The translations under genes were made by a program, and so were the position numbers. Below the pieces are notes generated by a model. That model had not been told where the DNA came from. It made no database searches and saw only the letters and a list, made by a program, of their open reading frames with translations. A stretch of 6,262 nucleotides of DNA from NCBI GenBank assembly GCA_029244465.1, contig JAQWQN010000212.1, forward strand, positions 1-6,262, given 5' to 3'. Below are positions 5,131 through 6,262 of this stretch, one piece after another (the first letter of the stretch is position 1; every line of letters starts with the position of its first letter). The DNA is from Pseudomonadales bacterium. Its GTDB lineage: Bacteria; Pseudomonadota; Gammaproteobacteria; Pseudomonadales; Azotimanducaceae.

Positions 5131-6262
5131 ATGCTCGATCAGGCACAAATGCAACAGTACAACGAACAGGGTTATCTAATTCTGAAAGGGGCTATCACTA
5201 ATGAAGAAATCCATCGCCTCGAACGTGGTGTCGCCAACAACCCACCATTAGACGGCACCCTCGACCCAAACGCACCTGTCTACCCAGCACCTGGCCGCTA
5301 CACACTCGCGGCACAATCTGCTCGAGATCCAGATTTAGCGTTCATTATTGAGCACAAGGACATCGTTGGTGCTGCCAGAGACATACTTGATGACGACCCG
5401 GTCCTCACGGCTTACGTCATTTACGACCGCACGCCTGAGGGCGCGGGTTTACCACCCCACCACGATTACAAGCGTTGGCGTCCAGTCGGCAGTTCGATGC
5501 ACTGGCTTTTTACCATCGTGCCGTTTTGTGACTTTGATGAGACCACAGGCCCACTTTACGTGGCACCCGGCTCCCATCGAACCGACCGAGTTCACAAAGG
5601 CGGAACACCATGCTTGGAAGTTGACCCCGCGATTCGCCCAACAGAGGCCGACTTTATCGACCCCGGACTTAAGCGCGGCGACCTTTTGTTGATGAACATG
5701 CATTTGTGGCATCGCGCAGCCCCCAATCGCTCAAACAACCACCGCGTTGGTCTCTTCAACAAATATGCCGCCGCCTCTTACCCTCCCGCAACCGGATACT
5801 ACCTCTATCACGACGACGTGGCAGATGCCTTAAGCGATGAAGGCCGGAAATTAATTGCCGTCCATAGCCAGCGAGACTTAACGACAACACGGGCGGTGCT
5901 CGTGCGGGAAAAGGAAGAGACTGAAGTGTTCTTTCTGGAGACAACGAACGGACTCCACTTGCCGGGCGGTCTGACTAAGGACGAACGCGCAATTCCGGAC
6001 TGGGATCTGGGTAACCACATAGCGTCGTGTCAGCAACATCTGCGAGAACAGGTGTCCATCGACGTCCCATGGCTCTCATACATTGGCGATTTCGAGGAAG
6101 ACGCTGGTCTCAGCCGCACGTACGGCTATACCTTCAACGACAACGGCTTCCCGGTTGCTTACAACGGCGTGTGGCTCCCGTTGTCAAAGGTATCCAAGGA
6201 GCATCTATCTCTTGGGTGGGAACTCGACGCGGTCGAGCGTTGGCTAGACCCGAGATTTATAA
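5131..6262 (+). CDS. PhyH-family Fe(II)/2-oxoglutarate dioxygenase fused to a degenerate Nudix-like domain (3' end open)
   Basis: 377 codons are open from ATG 5131 to the window edge with no in-frame stop, so the C-terminus lies outside or just at the edge. A purine-rich GGCAGG precedes the ATG by three bases. Residues about 5-215 form a phytanoyl-CoA dioxygenase-type domain: EQGYLIL near 12-18, the iron-binding H110-x-D112 in PPHHDYKRW, TGPLYVAPGSHR 139-150, the distal iron ligand H194 in HLWHRAAPNRS, and R205, eleven residues later, as the 2-oxoglutarate-binding Arg. All are intact, so an active hydroxylase is expected; the substrate is unknown. PhyH proteins often end soon after this point, but here about 160 more residues follow. 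From about 252 they read like a Nudix fold: TRAVLVRE strand, LHLPGG 275-280, a helix ending HLREQ (303-307), YIGDFEE, RTYGYTF, GVWLPLSKV and a final ELDAVERWL. The Nudix box lacks the paired catalytic glutamates, so this part may bind rather than hydrolyse a nucleotide. Divergent from the thioesterase operon. Confidence 0.85.
   Translation, partial: MLDQAQMQQYNEQGYLILKGAITNEEIHRLERGVANNPPLDGTLDPNAPVYPAPGRYTLAAQSARDPDLAFIIEHKDIVGAARDILDDDPVLTAYVIYDRTPEGAGLPPHHDYKRWRPVGSSMHWLFTIVPFCDFDETTGPLYVAPGSHRTDRVHKGGTPCLEVDPAIRPTEADFIDPGLKRGDLLLMNMHLWHRAAPNRSNNHRVGLFNKYAAASYPPATGYYLYHDDVADALSDEGRKLIAVHSQRDLTTTRAVLVREKEETEVFFLETTNGLHLPGGLTKDERAIPDWDLGNHIASCQQHLREQVSIDVPWLSYIGDFEEDAGLSRTYGYTFNDNGFPVAYNGVWLPLSKVSKEHLSLGWELDAVERWLDPRFI

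Noticed and set aside
5348..5692. Open frame of 114 codons inside the PhyH gene on the same strand
   Set aside because: It is an alternative frame of a gene with clear PhyH motifs; its translation shows no recognisable family features.
6260..6262. TAA at the very end of the window as the stop of the PhyH-Nudix gene
   Set aside because: It is one base out of the reading frame (the frame reads ATA then A). Taking it as the stop would need a frameshift near the end for which there is no other evidence.

Overview
The window looks like a chromosomal stretch from a Gammaproteobacterium, probably aquatic. This is an inference from the flavour of the proteins (an E. coli-like TesB thioesterase, a PPOX-type lipoprotein, a family VIII-type esterase/beta-lactamase), from roughly balanced base composition and from dense operon packing. 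No rRNA, tRNA, CRISPR array, insertion sequence or phage gene is visible, and the exact taxon cannot be read from the sequence.

Layout. Positions 1-150 are a non-coding, partly T-rich leader. A tight plus-strand pair follows: a small lipoprotein with a PPOX/split-barrel-like body (151-600) and, 5 bp later, a CDP-alcohol phosphatidyltransferase with a complete catalytic motif (606-1136). From 1120 to 4992 everything lies on the minus strand and reads right to left: a TesB-type acyl-CoA thioesterase (TTG start at 4992), an exported M20 metallo-hydrolase (start 4153), a serine beta-lactamase/esterase (start 2710), and a glyoxalase/VOC-family gene broken by apparent frameshifts (1493-1120). The gaps are 41, 30 and about 2 bp, so this looks like one transcript. 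Its last gene runs tail to tail into the phosphatidyltransferase with a 17-bp overlap. A 138-bp divergent region (4993-5130) holds a plausible sigma-70 promoter for the minus-strand operon and three copies of CTAGCC. A plus-strand gene then starts at 5131 and is still open at the window end: an Fe(II)/2-oxoglutarate dioxygenase of the phytanoyl-CoA dioxygenase (PhyH) family fused to a C-terminal domain that reads like a degenerate Nudix fold.

How the genes may work together. The minus-strand operon combines an acyl-CoA thioesterase, an exported M20 hydrolase related to N-acyl-amino-acid hydrolases and carboxypeptidases, a beta-lactamase-fold serine hydrolase and a former VOC enzyme. The divergent PhyH-type gene could hydroxylate a related substrate. 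A shared acyl/amide catabolic theme is a reasonable guess, but nothing in the sequence proves it. The most unusual items are the PhyH-Nudix-like architecture and the doubly shifted VOC gene that keeps its metal-ligand positions. I see no evidence of a defence island or mobile system.
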